Made by a program: the position numbers and the translations under genes | Notes under the pieces: generated by a model | Database searches by the model: none | What the model saw: the letters and a program-made list of their open reading frames with translations, nothing else | What the model was told of the DNA's origin: nothing | NCBI RefSeq assembly: GCF_000550805.1 | Contig: NZ_CP004353.1 | Location: forward strand, 1,674,001 to 1,738,000 | DNA: 64,000 bases | Reading direction: 5' to 3' | Source: Corynebacterium vitaeruminis DSM 20294 | GTDB lineage: Bacteria > Actinomycetota > Actinomycetes > Mycobacteriales > Mycobacteriaceae | Shown: piece by piece, positions 30,554 through 39,976 of the stretch | Numbering within the stretch: position 1 is the stretch's first letter | Layout of the letters: each line of letters opens with the position of its first letter

Positions 30554-32182
30554 CTACTTCTTCGCCGAGTACTTCCATTTGTTCATGTTCCACCCGATGC
30601 CCGAGGTGTCGGTGTTGGCCACCACGTTCTCCACGCCCTTGTGAGTCACGAACACCCGCGGCTGCGAGGCGAGCGGGATGGTTTCCACCCGATCCCAGGA
30701 GTCGGTCTCCGCGGCGCGGATGCCCTGGATGTCGGTGCTCGCCGGGGCGATCGTGGGGAACTCCGACATCGGGTCGACGGCCTGGATGAACGCGTCGGCG
30801 CTGCCGGGGACGAAGGTCTCCGCTCCCCCGGCGTCGACGGAGGTCTTGCTCAGGTTGCCGAGCGAGGAGGCGTCGGCCGAGGCGTCCACGACCGTGATAC
30901 CCGCCGACTGGCAGGTGCGGTTCATGTCCTCAACCATGGCGGCGAATCTTTCGTTCGGGCCCGAGTATCCCACCCGGATGGTCTGTCCGCGCAGGGGTGC
31001 CGCCGCCTCGAGGTTCACCGCGAGGTGGGGGTCGGTGATGTCCTTCATCTGGCTGGCCGCGGGGTCGGTGGCGCGTACCACCCGGGTCGCGACCGGTTGG
31101 ACGTCGACGCCGGACTTCTCGAAGGAGACCGACGCGATGGAGGCCTGGTCGATGCAGGCGGCGAACGCCTGGCGTGCCGCCTTGTCGTAGAAGACGCCAG
31201 CGTTGCTCAAGAAGAGCTGTTCGGTGAGCACGCCCGCCTCGGACTCCACGTGATAGGGATTGTTGGTGTCCTCGGTGTTGATCCAGTCGAGGGCGGAGGT
31301 GGACGCCGCCTCCGCCACCTGCAGGCCTTCGCCGTCGGCGAGGTCCTTGAGGCTCTTGCTGTTGGGCCAGACCGTGAGTGTGTCCAGTTCGGCCTTCTCC
31401 CCGACGTAGGCGTCGTTGCGCTTCAAGACCACCTGGCCCTCAGAGCCCACGGAGTCGATCTTGTAGGGACCGGTGGACACCTGCAGCGTCGGATCGAAGT
31501 TGCTTAAGTCGAAGCCGTGCTTCCAGATCTCGGCCACCGGGGCGAGCGCATCCTCGTCCTTGTTGCTGGCGGCCGCGTTGAGTTCCTCGAGGCTCATTCC
31601 GGCCTTCTCCGCGATCGCGTGGGCGGGCATGAGCACGCCGGGGCCGAACAGCTGGCGCCAGCGGGCGCCGAAGCCCTCCTTGAACACGACGGTGGCCTGC
31701 TTCGAGCCGGGGGTGCACTCGACCCGGTCGACCTGCTGCATGAGCGGCAGGTGGGAGTCGAAGAGATCGGGAAGGCTGCCGGCGGTGAAGGCGAGGAGGT
31801 AGGAATCGCAGGTTACGGGCTTGCCGTCGGAGTAGTTGGCGTCCTGGGAGATGTTGTAGATCACCCGCTGGGTGGCCCCGGGCAGGACCTGGGTGTTGAC
31901 GAAGTCCGAGTTGGGGATGAGCTGCCCCTTCGGCCCGGGCACGTGCGCCGAGGGATACAGGCGACCGGCCAGCACCTGAGCGTTGGTGCTCACGCCCACG
32001 TTGGTGCCCGCGTTGGTGGTCACGAGTTGCTCGTTGACCGCGTAGCCGAAGGCGGCGGCCTCGTCGCTGCTGCCGGAGCCAGAACCGGTGGAGCAGGCGG
32101 CAGCCCCCACGGCGAGCGCGCAGAGAGAGGAGAAGACCGCCAAACGCACGGAAGCGGAGCTAGGTCGAATCATTGTCACCAT
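30554..32182 (-). CDS. ABC transporter solute-binding lipoprotein, family 5 (peptide-binding type)
   Basis: The 542-residue protein has a signal peptide with GAAAC as the likely lipidation site near residue 30, a Gly/Ser-rich spacer and then a family 5 extracellular solute-binding fold (YNISQDANYSDGKPVTCDSY corresponds to the usual SDG..v.a.Dv segment). It is the counterpart of the dciAE gene described next to apt-rel in C. glutamicum. No permease or ATPase genes are nearby, so the transport partner is unknown. The lipobox is weak, with Ala at -3. ATG 32182 and ATG 32173 are both possible starts. Confidence 0.82.
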   Translation of the reverse strand: MVTMIRPSSASVRLAVFSSLCALAVGAAACSTGSGSGSSDEAAAFGYAVNEQLVTTNAGTNVGVSTNAQVLAGRLYPSAHVPGPKGQLIPNSDFVNTQVLPGATQRVIYNISQDANYSDGKPVTCDSYLLAFTAGSLPDLFDSHLPLMQQVDRVECTPGSKQATVVFKEGFGARWRQLFGPGVLMPAHAIAEKAGMSLEELNAAASNKDEDALAPVAEIWKHGFDLSNFDPTLQVSTGPYKIDSVGSEGQVVLKRNDAYVGEKAELDTLTVWPNSKSLKDLADGEGLQVAEAASTSALDWINTEDTNNPYHVESEAGVLTEQLFLSNAGVFYDKAARQAFAACIDQASIASVSFEKSGVDVQPVATRVVRATDPAASQMKDITDPHLAVNLEAAAPLRGQTIRVGYSGPNERFAAMVEDMNRTCQSAGITVVDASADASSLGNLSKTSVDAGGAETFVPGSADAFIQAVDPMSEFPTIAPASTDIQGIRAAETDSWDRVETIPLASQPRVFVTHKGVENVVANTDTSGIGWNMNKWKYSAKK

Positions 32183-32313
32183 AACTTGGGTCGATGTGAG
32201 CCTGAGGGATTCCTCGTAGAGAGGCCGTACCCCTTCTACGGTATCGGATACTTAAAAAAGTATAAAACCCGTGACGCGTCCCGTTAAATCCCCAGTGTGG
32301 CCCACGACATACA

Positions 32314-32347
32314 CGCACCCCACCTCCGTGATCGGAGATGGGGTGCG
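32314..32347 (-). terminator. Stem-loop after secF
   Basis: CGCACCCCACCTCCG pairs with CGGAGATGGGGTGCG (one mismatch) over a 4-base loop, 30 bases after the secF stop. The following T content is modest. Confidence 0.7.
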
Positions 32348-32377
32348 ATGCTTTAGGTGTCGGAAAGCGAAATGCTT

Positions 32378-33487
32378 TTAGCGGTTGGGACGCCAGGAGG
32401 CACCGGTCGAGCGCGGCGTCTGGGTAGAATCCACCCGGCGCTTCGGCTGTTCCTTGGGCTCCTCCGGCTCCTCGTCCGCGGGTGCGCGGTGCTCGGGGTC
32501 GCGGAAGGCGGCAACCTTCTCGTTGTGGGCCTTTGTCTCCTTCGTGCGGTTCTTCAGGCTGACCAGGATCGGCGTGGCCAGGAACACCGAGGAGAACGTA
32601 CCCTCGATGACGCCGATGAGCTGCACGAGCGCCAGGTCCTTCAGCGTGCCCACGCCCATGAGCCACACGGCGACGATCATGAGCGCCAAGATCGGCAGGG
32701 CGGAGATGACGGTGGTGGAGATCGAGCGCATGACCGTCTGGTTGATGGCCAGGTTCGCGTGCTCGGCGTAGGTGCGGCGGGTGTTGCCCAGGTAGCCTGC
32801 CGTGTTCTCACGCACCTTGTCGAAGACGATGACGGTGTCGTAGAGGGAGAACGCCAGGACCGTGAGCAGGCCGATGACGGTGGCCGGGGTGACCTCGAAG
32901 CCGACGAGCGCGTAGATGCCCGAGATGGCGATGAGGTCGACCAGGAGCGCGGCGATCGCGGCGACGGCCATCTCGCGCTGGAGGCGCACGGCGATGTAGA
33001 CGAACACCGCGCCCAAGAAGACCAGCATCGAGATGATCATGCGGTTGGTGATCGTCGAGCCCCACGACTCGGACACCGTCGAGTCGCCGATGACGTCCGG
33101 GGTCTGGGTGCCGGCCGCGTCGACCGGCTTGTAGGCGTCGTACATCGCCGAACGGGCGGCGTCGATCTGCTCCTCGCTCAGGCGAACGGAGCTGATCTCC
33201 AAGATGCGGGAGTCACCCGAGCCGACGATCTGCACCGACTCCGGGGTGACCCCGGTGGCGTCGGTGAAGGTCTGGGAGACCTCGCTGGTGGTGAGGTCCG
33301 AGGCGGGCAGGTTCATCTTCGTTCCGCCCACGAAGTCGATGCCGAGGGTGAATCCCCGCAGCGCGATCGCGAGGATGCACACCACGATGACGCCCGCGGC
33401 GATCGAGTACCACGTGCGGCGGCGGCCGACGAAGTCGAGCCCACCCTCGCCGGTGTACAGCTTGTTCAAAACTCCAGTGTTGCTCAT
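32378..33487 (-). CDS. secF: Protein translocase subunit SecF
   Basis: The 369-residue protein has six membrane helices and the SecF signature: GIDFVGGTKM in the first periplasmic region, the conserved LYDTVIVFDKVREN loop and the SISTTVISALPIL helix. With SecD it uses the proton gradient to help SecYEG export. A hydrophilic tail of about 60 residues rich in Glu, Pro and Arg extends past the last helix. It starts six bases after secD with GAGGAG upstream, so translation is coupled. The last codons show no frame damage. Confidence 0.97.
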   Translation of the reverse strand: MSNTGVLNKLYTGEGGLDFVGRRRTWYSIAAGVIVVCILAIALRGFTLGIDFVGGTKMNLPASDLTTSEVSQTFTDATGVTPESVQIVGSGDSRILEISSVRLSEEQIDAARSAMYDAYKPVDAAGTQTPDVIGDSTVSESWGSTITNRMIISMLVFLGAVFVYIAVRLQREMAVAAIAALLVDLIAISGIYALVGFEVTPATVIGLLTVLAFSLYDTVIVFDKVRENTAGYLGNTRRTYAEHANLAINQTVMRSISTTVISALPILALMIVAVWLMGVGTLKDLALVQLIGVIEGTFSSVFLATPILVSLKNRTKETKAHNEKVAAFRDPEHRAPADEEPEEPKEQPKRRVDSTQTPRSTGASWRPNR

Positions 33488-33493
33488 GATGGG

Positions 33494-35374
33494 TTACTCC
33501 TCCTCTCCTTCTGCCTTTTCTGATGACTCTTTTGCCTCTTGTGCCTTTTCAGCCTTTTCTGCCTCTGCCGCCGGAGTCTTTTCGGTCTCCGCCGCGGGCG
33601 CTGCCTTATGCTCGCGGGCAACGGCCATGACCCTACCCAGGCCGTTGGCGCTGGGCTTGGAGGTCCACGGCTTGCGGGAGGCCAGCACCACCAGCGGCGC
33701 GGTCACAAGGAAGGTAACCACGATGTCGAACAGGGTGGTCAGCCCCAGCGTGAAGGCGAAGCCCTTCACCTCACCGACGGCGAGGATGTAGATGACCACG
33801 GCCGCGATGAGGGTCACCGCGTTACCGGTGATGATGGTCTGCTTAGCGCGGTCCCAGCCACGCGGCACGGCCGAGCGGAAGGTGCGGCCCTCGCGGACCT
33901 CGTCCTTGATCCTCTCGTAGAGGACCACGAAGGAGTCCGCGGTGGTGCCGATACCGATGATGAGGCCGGCGATGCCCGCCAGGTCGAGCGAGTAGCCGAT
34001 CCAGCGGCCGAGCAGGACGAGCGCGCCGTAGACCAGCGCGAACGAGGCCACCAGCGAGAACATCGAGATGAAGCCGAAGAAGCGGTAGAAGAACAGCGAG
34101 AACGCCGCCACCGCGAGCAGGCCCACGAGGCCCGCGATGAGGCCCGCCTGGAGAGAGGCGATACCCAGCGAGGCGGGAACGGTGATCGCGGTGCCGCCGG
34201 ACTCGCCGTTCTCACCCGCGAAGCTGAGCGGCAGCGCGCCGTACTTGAGGTTGTTGGCCAGCTCCTGGGCCTCGGTCTGGGTGAAGTCGCCGGTGATCGC
34301 CGTCGCGGAGCCGACCGGGGTGGCCGACTGGATGACCGGCGCGGAGATGATCTGGGAGTCCAGCGTGATGGCGACCTGCTGCTGCAGGTACTCCTGGGTC
34401 AGCTGCGACCACGTGGCGCTGCCCTGGTCGCCGTTGTCCGACTTGAAGGAGAAGGAGATCTCCATCTGGCCGGTCTGGGAGTTGAGGCCGCCAGTGATCG
34501 GCTTGTTGGTATCGATCTCGTTGCCGGTCAGGCGCTTGCCGTTGACCTGGTCAGTCTCGCCGACCAGCAGCGGCGCCTCGCCCAGGACGTAAGGCGTGGA
34601 GCTGGTGGCGTCGCAGGTGACCAGCGGCAGGGCCGGGTCGTCGGTGCCCTGGAGCGGATCCTGCTTGTCCGGGCCGCACTGCAGAAGCGCCGCCGAGGCG
34701 ATCTGGATGTTGGCGTCGGTCGACTGACGGTCGGCCTTGAGGACGTCGATCTCCTTCGTGCGCAGCTGCTCCGCCTCGATGGAGTTGGCAGGCTCAGCCG
34801 GCGGCTGGGAGGTGACGGTCGGCGCCGTCTGGTCCTGCGCGTTGGGGTCGGTCTGCTTGTTGGAGGCATTGAGCGAGTCGGTGAGCTTGCTCATCGCGGC
34901 GTTCGCATCGTCGACGCTGATCGCGCCCACCTCGACCCAGCGGTTCGCCGTCTGCTGCAACGCGGGCAGCAGGGTGGTCACGTCCGGGTTGTTGGGCGTG
35001 CTCACCGGTCGGAACAGCAGCTGGGAGGTCTGGCCCAGCGCGCGTGCCTGGGAACTATCGCTGCCCGGAACAGTGATGACGAGGGTGTTGCCATCGGCCA
35101 CGACGCTCGCGCCGGTAACGCCCATGCCGTTGACGCGGTTCTCCAGGATTGTGCGCGCCTGGTTGAGCTGGTCCTGGGTGGGCTGCTGCCCCTGCGGCAC
35201 GAGGGTGACGCGGGTACCGCCCTGCAGGTCGATGCCCAGCTGGGGCGTCGCGGTCTTGTTCCCGGTGAGGAAGATCAAAGCGTAGATCACGATGATGAGG
35301 ACAGCGAAGATGCCGAGCGCCTTCTTCGGCCAGGTCCGCCATCGCGATTTCGCGCTTCGTGATTGCGAAGACAA
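33494..35374 (-). CDS. secD: Protein translocase subunit SecD
   Basis: The 626-residue protein has one N-terminal helix, the GIDLQGGTRV motif, a large periplasmic domain with a Gln/Asn/Thr-rich insertion of about 60 residues, five C-terminal helices including IGIGTTADSFVVLYERIKDE, and a charged Glu/Ala/Lys-rich tail. It starts at TTG 35374 with AAGGAG nine bases upstream. It pairs with SecF and YajC in the SecDF-YajC complex. The gap to yajC (255 bases) is larger than to secF. Confidence 0.96.
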   Translation of the reverse strand: MSSQSRSAKSRWRTWPKKALGIFAVLIIVIYALIFLTGNKTATPQLGIDLQGGTRVTLVPQGQQPTQDQLNQARTILENRVNGMGVTGASVVADGNTLVITVPGSDSSQARALGQTSQLLFRPVSTPNNPDVTTLLPALQQTANRWVEVGAISVDDANAAMSKLTDSLNASNKQTDPNAQDQTAPTVTSQPPAEPANSIEAEQLRTKEIDVLKADRQSTDANIQIASAALLQCGPDKQDPLQGTDDPALPLVTCDATSSTPYVLGEAPLLVGETDQVNGKRLTGNEIDTNKPITGGLNSQTGQMEISFSFKSDNGDQGSATWSQLTQEYLQQQVAITLDSQIISAPVIQSATPVGSATAITGDFTQTEAQELANNLKYGALPLSFAGENGESGGTAITVPASLGIASLQAGLIAGLVGLLAVAAFSLFFYRFFGFISMFSLVASFALVYGALVLLGRWIGYSLDLAGIAGLIIGIGTTADSFVVLYERIKDEVREGRTFRSAVPRGWDRAKQTIITGNAVTLIAAVVIYILAVGEVKGFAFTLGLTTLFDIVVTFLVTAPLVVLASRKPWTSKPSANGLGRVMAVAREHKAAPAAETEKTPAAEAEKAEKAQEAKESSEKAEGEEE

Positions 35375-35629
35375 TTCGAATAACTCCTTGCTACGTACAA
35401 AGACAAGACGGCACGCCTAACCCGATCGCCGTTGATTCTTTTGATGGTTAGTGGCGCCGTCTCGAAGAAAGTTCCCACGTGCCCCGCGCAGGTTCCGATG
35501 TGGGCTCGGCGCGCCGCGGGGTGTGAAAGAACCCAGTTCCGCTAAGAGTGTACGCCACCGGCCCACGCCGGCGGCGACGCCATTCCCGTTTCCGGCCCCT
35601 GCTAGCGCAGCCAGGCGAAGCGATTGAGA

Positions 35630-36151
35630 CTAGGCTTCCTTGGCATCGCGCTTGTCGACGCCTTCCGCCTCCGCCTCCACGCGTGGCGCGGGAGCGGAAG
35701 TGGCTTCACCGGATTCAACGGACACGATGTTCGGGTGGGACTCGTTTTCCGAGTTGGATCCGTTTTCCGAGTTGGATCCGTTTTCCGAGTTGGACTCGAT
35801 TAACGAGTTGGATCCGTTTTCCGAGTTGGACTCGAATAGCGAGTTGGATCCGTTTTCCGAGTTGGACTCGATTAACGAGTTGGATGCTCCCGCATCCAAC
35901 TCCCTCCGGATCACAGCGCTCTTCTCGAAGGTCAGCACGACGCCCTCTGCCACCTCGAGGTCCACCGTCTCCGTCCCGACGCCCGCGACCGTGGCGAAGA
36001 TGCCCGCGGTGGTGACGACGCGGTCGCCCACGGCGAGCTGGGACTGTAGCTGACGGATCTGCTCGAGGCGCTGCTTCTGCTTCCTCTGCATCATGAGCGA
36101 CGGCAGAATCATGATGGCGAGCAGGACCAGCAGAATAATGATGTTTTCCAT
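35630..36151 (-). CDS. yajC: Preprotein translocase subunit YajC with an extended repetitive tail
   Basis: The 173-residue protein has an N-terminal membrane helix (MENIIILLVLLAIMI...), a basic stretch and a compact YajC domain (LAVGDRVVTTAGIFATVAGV). E. coli YajC is about 110 residues. Here the domain is followed by a Ser/Asn/Glu/Gly-rich tail coded by eight 18-bp repeats, and a final acidic section. ATG 36151 starts the helix; TTG 36160 is less likely. It is upstream of secD in the same orientation. The exact motif copy GCTTGTCGACGCC lies in the last codons. Confidence 0.92.
   Translation of the reverse strand: MENIIILLVLLAIMILPSLMMQRKQKQRLEQIRQLQSQLAVGDRVVTTAGIFATVAGVGTETVDLEVAEGVVLTFEKSAVIRRELDAGASNSLIESNSENGSNSLFESNSENGSNSLIESNSENGSNSENGSNSENESHPNIVSVESGEATSAPAPRVEAEAEGVDKRDAKEA
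35650..35662 (+). repeat. Copy of the GCTTRTCGACGSC motif
   Basis: Exact match (GCTTGTCGACGCC) inside the last codons of yajC, antisense to it and about 20 bases before the stop. Confidence 0.55.
35741..35884. repeat. Eight tandem 18-bp repeats inside yajC
   Basis: The units end in CGAGTTGGA and differ mainly in a 9-base part: TCCGTTTTC (four units), CTCGATTAA (two), CTCGAATAG and CTCGTTTTC (one each). Each unit codes for six residues (on the minus strand SNSENG, SNSLIE or SNSLFE), so copy-number changes keep the reading frame. Confidence 0.9.
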
Positions 36152-36225
36152 AGCCAGCAAGTGTGCCAGAGTTCGCGGCGAATGTCAGATTGACGTTTCG
36201 CCGCGATTCGCTTGCACCCGCCGCA

Positions 36226-37305
36226 TTAGTACAGGGTGCCCATGACTCCCTCGGGCGGCTCGAGCCCGATGTGGCGCCAGGCCAAGGCGGTGGCCACGCG
36301 CCCGCGCCCGGTGCGGGTGATCATGCCCGCGCGCACGAGGTAGGGCTCGCAGACCTCCTCCACGGTGGAGGGCTCCTCCCCCACGGCAACGGCCAGGGTG
36401 TTGATGCCCACGGGTCCGCCGCCGTGGCCTTTGATGAGCGCCTCCAGCACCGCGCGGTCGAGACGGTCGAGGCCCATCTCGTCGACGTCGAAGACGATGA
36501 GCGCAGCGCGCGCGGCGGCGAGATCGATGTGGCCATCCGAGTGCACCTCGGCGAAGTCGCGCACGCGGCGCAGCAGGCGGTTGGCGATACGCGGTGTTCC
36601 CCGCGAGCGGGAGGCGATCTCGGTGGCGGCGTCGGCGTCGATGGGCACGCCGAGGATGGAGGCCGCGCGGGTGACCACCTTGGTGAGGTCGTCGACCCCA
36701 TAGAACTCCATCTGCGCGGTGAAACCGAAGCGGTCGCGAAGCGGGCCGGTGAGCATGCCCGAGCGCGTAGTGGCGCCCACCAGGGTGAACGGCGCTAGCT
36801 CGAGCGGGATGGAGGTGGCACCCGGCCCCTTGCCCACGATGACGTCGATGCGGAAGTCCTCCATCGCCATGTAGAGCATTTCCTCCGCCGGGCGGGCCAT
36901 GCGGTGGATCTCGTCAATAAACAGGACGTCGCCCTCCATGAGGTTGGACAGCATGGCCGCGAGGTCGCCGGCGCGCTCCAGCGCGGGACCGGAGGTCATG
37001 CGCAAACTGGTGCCCAGCTCGTAGGCGATGATCATGGCCATCGTGGTCTTGCCCAGGCCGGGCGGGCCGGACAGCAGAACATGGTCCGGGGTCACCCCGC
37101 GCTTCTTCGCGCCGGTGAGGACGAGGTCGAGCTGGTCGCGCACCTTCGGCTGGCCGATGAACTCGCCAAGAGATCGAGGGCGCAGCGAGACCTCCTGATC
37201 CGCCTCCCCCTCCTGCGCGCGGGCGTCGACGTCCGCGGAGCGGGCGGGCGAAGCCTTCGGCTGGGGCTCCGGCAGCCGGAACTCCGTCTTTTCCACGTTG
37301 GCCAC
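36226..37305 (-). CDS. ruvB: Holliday junction ATP-dependent helicase RuvB
   Basis: The 359-residue AAA+ motor has Walker [10 protein letters not shown] near residue 80, Walker B LFIDEIHR, sensor 1 GATTRSG, the arginine finger in GPLRDRFGF and a winged-helix C-terminus with [18 protein letters not shown]. It drives branch migration with RuvA. GTG 37305 has GGAAGG upstream and adds a short acidic leader. It lies 125 bases downstream of ruvA. Confidence 0.97.
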   Translation of the reverse strand: MANVEKTEFRLPEPQPKASPARSADVDARAQEGEADQEVSLRPRSLGEFIGQPKVRDQLDLVLTGAKKRGVTPDHVLLSGPPGLGKTTMAMIIAYELGTSLRMTSGPALERAGDLAAMLSNLMEGDVLFIDEIHRMARPAEEMLYMAMEDFRIDVIVGKGPGATSIPLELAPFTLVGATTRSGMLTGPLRDRFGFTAQMEFYGVDDLTKVVTRAASILGVPIDADAATEIASRSRGTPRIANRLLRRVRDFAEVHSDGHIDLAAARAALIVFDVDEMGLDRLDRAVLEALIKGHGGGPVGINTLAVAVGEEPSTVEEVCEPYLVRAGMITRTGRGRVATALAWRHIGLEPPEGVMGTLY

Positions 37306-37430
37306 GTCCGCGCCCTTCCTTACTTATCGGTACTTTGTTCGTACTTTCCTGCAGCGCCGGTCAACCCTCATGAACGGCTCTGCTCACTACAACGTTAGCC
37401 GCGGCGCACCTGCCGCGCCCCGATTGGCCG

Positions 37431-38039
37431 CTAGCGTTTCGAACCCAGCGCGTTGAGCGAGCTGCGCAGCACCTCGCCGGTGGCGAGCTCCGGGTTCTGG
37501 CTGGCCACGGCGGTAACGGTGGCCTCGGCGTCCTTCTCCCGGAAGCCCAGCCCGACCAGAGCCTCGATGACCTGCTCGAGGTTAGCCCCGGAGGCGGTGG
37601 CGCCCGCCGAGACGGCCGGGGCGCCCGGCAGCTCCTCGACCTCGGCGACCTTGTCCTTGAGATCCACGATGAGCCGCTCGGCCATGCGCTTTCCCACGCC
37701 GGGGATCTTCTGCAGCGCCTTGGCGTCCCCGCCGCGGATGTGGGCCGCCAGCTCGCCGGTGGTGTACACGGCCTGCGCCGCCAGCGCTAGGCGAGGACCC
37801 AACCCAGAGACGGTCTGGAGCAGGACGAACATGTCCCGCGAATCGGCATCCAGGAAGCCGTAGAGCGTCTGGGCGTCCTCGCGCACCACGAACTTGGTGA
37901 GCACGAAGGCCTCCTCGCCCCGGCGCAGCTCCGCCAAGGTCCGCGGCGCGGCGAGCACCTGGTAGCCCACGCCAGCGCACTCGATGACCGCCGAGCCCAG
38001 CCCGAGGTCGATGACGGTTCCCCTCAGCGACGCAATCAC
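37431..38039 (-). CDS. ruvA: Holliday junction branch migration protein RuvA
   Basis: The 202-residue protein has the N-terminal OB fold (IASLRGTVIDLG), the central helix-hairpin-helix pair (VSGLGPRLALA and IPGVGKRMAERLI, the HhH motifs that contact the junction) and the C-terminal RuvB-binding domain (EALVGLGFREKDA). It starts at GTG 38039, 29 bases after ruvC. Confidence 0.97.
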   Translation of the reverse strand: MIASLRGTVIDLGLGSAVIECAGVGYQVLAAPRTLAELRRGEEAFVLTKFVVREDAQTLYGFLDADSRDMFVLLQTVSGLGPRLALAAQAVYTTGELAAHIRGGDAKALQKIPGVGKRMAERLIVDLKDKVAEVEELPGAPAVSAGATASGANLEQVIEALVGLGFREKDAEATVTAVASQNPELATGEVLRSSLNALGSKR

Positions 38040-38068
38040 GATGTCCTAGCCTTTCCCCGTAGTAACAG

Positions 38069-38722
38069 TTAATTGTTGCCGCTGCGCGCGGACGTGTGCC
38101 ACGCGCTGGCGGGCTTTCCCACCCGGCGCTCGCGCTCCTCGCGGTTGGCCTGCTCCTTGGCCTTGCCCAAAAGCCCCTGCTGGCGGCGGCGAACCGCCTC
38201 GGCGTGCTTCTCGTTTTCCTTTTGCTGCACGAGAAGCGGCGCGCGCCAGCAGTGGCACACCGCGAGCGCGAGGGCGTCCGCGGCGTCGGCGGGCTTCGGC
38301 GGCTCCGACAAACCCAGAATGCGGGTGATCATGGAGGTCATCTGCTTCTTGTCCGCCCGGCCGTTGCCGGAGATCGCCTTCTTCACCTCGCTGGGAGTGT
38401 ACATGTGCACGTCCAGGCCGCGCTCGGCGGCGGCGAGGACCAGCACGCCCACGCCGTGGGCGGTCTGCATGACGGTGGAGACGTTGCCGCGCTCAAAAAC
38501 CCGTTCGATGGCCACGACGTCCGGCTGGTACTGATCCATCCACTCGTTGACCGCCTGGCTCAGCTCGAGCAGCCGCTGGGGCAGCTCCCCCTTGACCGGG
38601 GTGCGCACGACCCCCACCGCGATGGGGAGCACCTGCCTGCCGCGACCGGCCTGCACCACGGACAGGCCGCACCGGGTCAGCCCCGGGTCGATGCCCATGA
38701 CGCGCAGGCCTTGGTTGGACAC
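38069..38722 (-). CDS. ruvC: Crossover junction endodeoxyribonuclease RuvC
   Basis: The 217-residue resolvase has the four acidic residues of the family in [17 protein letters not shown], the [12 protein letters not shown] segment and [10 protein letters not shown]. The last 50 residues form a basic Arg/Glu/Lys-rich extension not present in E. coli RuvC (173 residues). GTG 38722 has GAGGTAA upstream. It heads the ruvCAB cluster. Confidence 0.97.
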   Translation of the reverse strand: MSNQGLRVMGIDPGLTRCGLSVVQAGRGRQVLPIAVGVVRTPVKGELPQRLLELSQAVNEWMDQYQPDVVAIERVFERGNVSTVMQTAHGVGVLVLAAAERGLDVHMYTPSEVKKAISGNGRADKKQMTSMITRILGLSEPPKPADAADALALAVCHCWRAPLLVQQKENEKHAEAVRRRQQGLLGKAKEQANREERERRVGKPASAWHTSARSGNN

Positions 38723-38802
38723 GCTTTACCTCACCCCTCATCACCGCAGGAATCCCTCAACAGGAAAGAATTTAGCACACTTTTTCGAAGGTCCGGAAAA
38801 CG

Positions 38803-38835
38803 AAAAGGCGCGCGCCGCACCACGCAGCGCGCGCC
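38803..38835 (-). terminator. Rho-independent terminator of yebC
   Basis: GGCGCGCGC pairs perfectly with GCGCGCGCC over an 11-base loop, followed by TTTTCG on the minus strand, 17 bases after the stop codon. Confidence 0.85.
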
Positions 38836-38852
38836 CTTCGGCTCGCCGGGTA

Positions 38853-39608
38853 TTAATCCTCGTCGAGCGCGGCGAGGACCTCGTCGCTTAGGTCCATGTT
38901 GGTGTAGACGTTCTGCACGTCGTCGGATTCCTCGAGGGCGTCGATGAGGCGGAAGATGCGCTTGGCCTCGTTGACCTCGAGCGGGACCTCCACGGAGGCG
39001 CGGAAGTCGGTCTCGGAGTCGTCGACCTCGATCTCGGCCTCGGCCAGCGCCTCGCGCACGGCGGCGACGTCGCCCGGCGCGCAAACGATCTCGAAGCGCT
39101 CGCCCAGGTCGTTGACCTCCTCGGCGCCGGCGTCGAGGACGGCCATGAGGACGTCGTCCTCGGAGAGCTCGCCCTTGGCCACGAAGACCAGCCCGGTGCG
39201 GGAGAACATGTAGGAGACGGCGCCGGACTCTGCCATGTTGCCGCCGTTCTTGGACATCGCGGTGCGGACCTCGGAGGCGGCGCGGTTGCGGTTGTCGGTG
39301 AGGCACTCGATGAGCACGGCCACGCCGTTGGGTCCGTAGCCCTCGTACATGATGGTCTGCCAGTCGGCGCCGCCAGCCTCCTCGCCGGAGCCGCGCTTGC
39401 GGGCGCGCTCGATGTTGTCGTTCGGGACGGAGGCCTTCTTGGCCTTCTTGATCATGTCGTCCAGAGTCGGGTTCGCGGAAGGGTCGCCGCCGCCGGTGCG
39501 GGCCGCGACCTCGATGTTCTTGATCAGCTTCGCAAATTCCTTGCCGCGCTTAGCATCGTTTGCGGCCTTCTTGTGCTTCGTGGTTGCCCATTTGGAGTGG
39601 CCGGACAT
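38853..39608 (-). CDS. yebC: YebC/PmpR/TACO1-family protein
   Basis: The 251-residue protein begins [16 protein letters not shown], the family's invariant start, and has [16 protein letters not shown], the [10 protein letters not shown] motif and an acidic C-terminus. The family was annotated as transcriptional regulators; more recent work links it to translation of difficult peptide stretches. It lies upstream of ruvC on the same strand but is separated from it by a terminator. GAAAGG precedes the start. Confidence 0.95.
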   Translation of the reverse strand: MSGHSKWATTKHKKAANDAKRGKEFAKLIKNIEVAARTGGGDPSANPTLDDMIKKAKKASVPNDNIERARKRGSGEEAGGADWQTIMYEGYGPNGVAVLIECLTDNRNRAASEVRTAMSKNGGNMAESGAVSYMFSRTGLVFVAKGELSEDDVLMAVLDAGAEEVNDLGERFEIVCAPGDVAAVREALAEAEIEVDDSETDFRASVEVPLEVNEAKRIFRLIDALEESDDVQNVYTNMDLSDEVLAALDED

Positions 39609-39848
39609 CGTGAACCTTTCTATGAAACTTCTTCATTCACAGCGCGCGAGTAACCGCCGCGCTCCCCTTCGCGAAAACGGGGCGCAGGCTACTTGTTTCC
39701 GCGCCCCTCGCCCCGCCGCGGGCAGGCCGCGGCCGGTGGGGTGCTGCATCCGCGTGCCCCGCCGATGGGCCGTGCCAGCCTTCCTGGGCGGGGAACTTCT
39801 CGCCTATCGATACGCCGATAGACAAGACGCTGCAGTACAACTCGCACA

Positions 39849-39854
39849 ATTATA
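39849..39854 (-). promoter_or_regulatory. Candidate -10 box (TATAAT) for yebC
   Basis: The hexamer matches the consensus exactly in an otherwise GC-rich gap. No clear -35 box is seen 16-18 bases upstream. If used, the yebC message would have a leader of roughly 230 bases. Confidence 0.4.
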
Positions 39855-39951
39855 CTGCATTCGACAACGGGCGTTTATTGAGGGCGGGCGAACTTTTCGG
39901 CGCCGCCCTGCACCCTTTTGTGAGTGCTTGGCCCGCGGGTGCGGCGCCTTG

Positions 39952-39964
39952 GCCGTCGACAAGC
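39952..39964 (-). repeat. Copy of the GCTTRTCGACGSC motif
   Basis: Exact match (GCTTGTCGACGGC, continuing CAAGG), 12 bases after the thioesterase stop codon. Confidence 0.6.
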
Positions 39965-39976
39965 GACGTGCAAGGG

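Larger units (their letters stand above)
39609..39976 (-). other. 368-bp intergenic region upstream of yebC
   Basis: No coding sequence is supported. It contains a consensus TATAAT box for the minus strand (39849-39854), a GC-rich stretch able to form several hairpins (39700-39780), a CTATCG/CGATAG inverted repeat (39804-39821) and, next to the tesB stop, a copy of the 13-bp motif. Confidence 0.6.
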
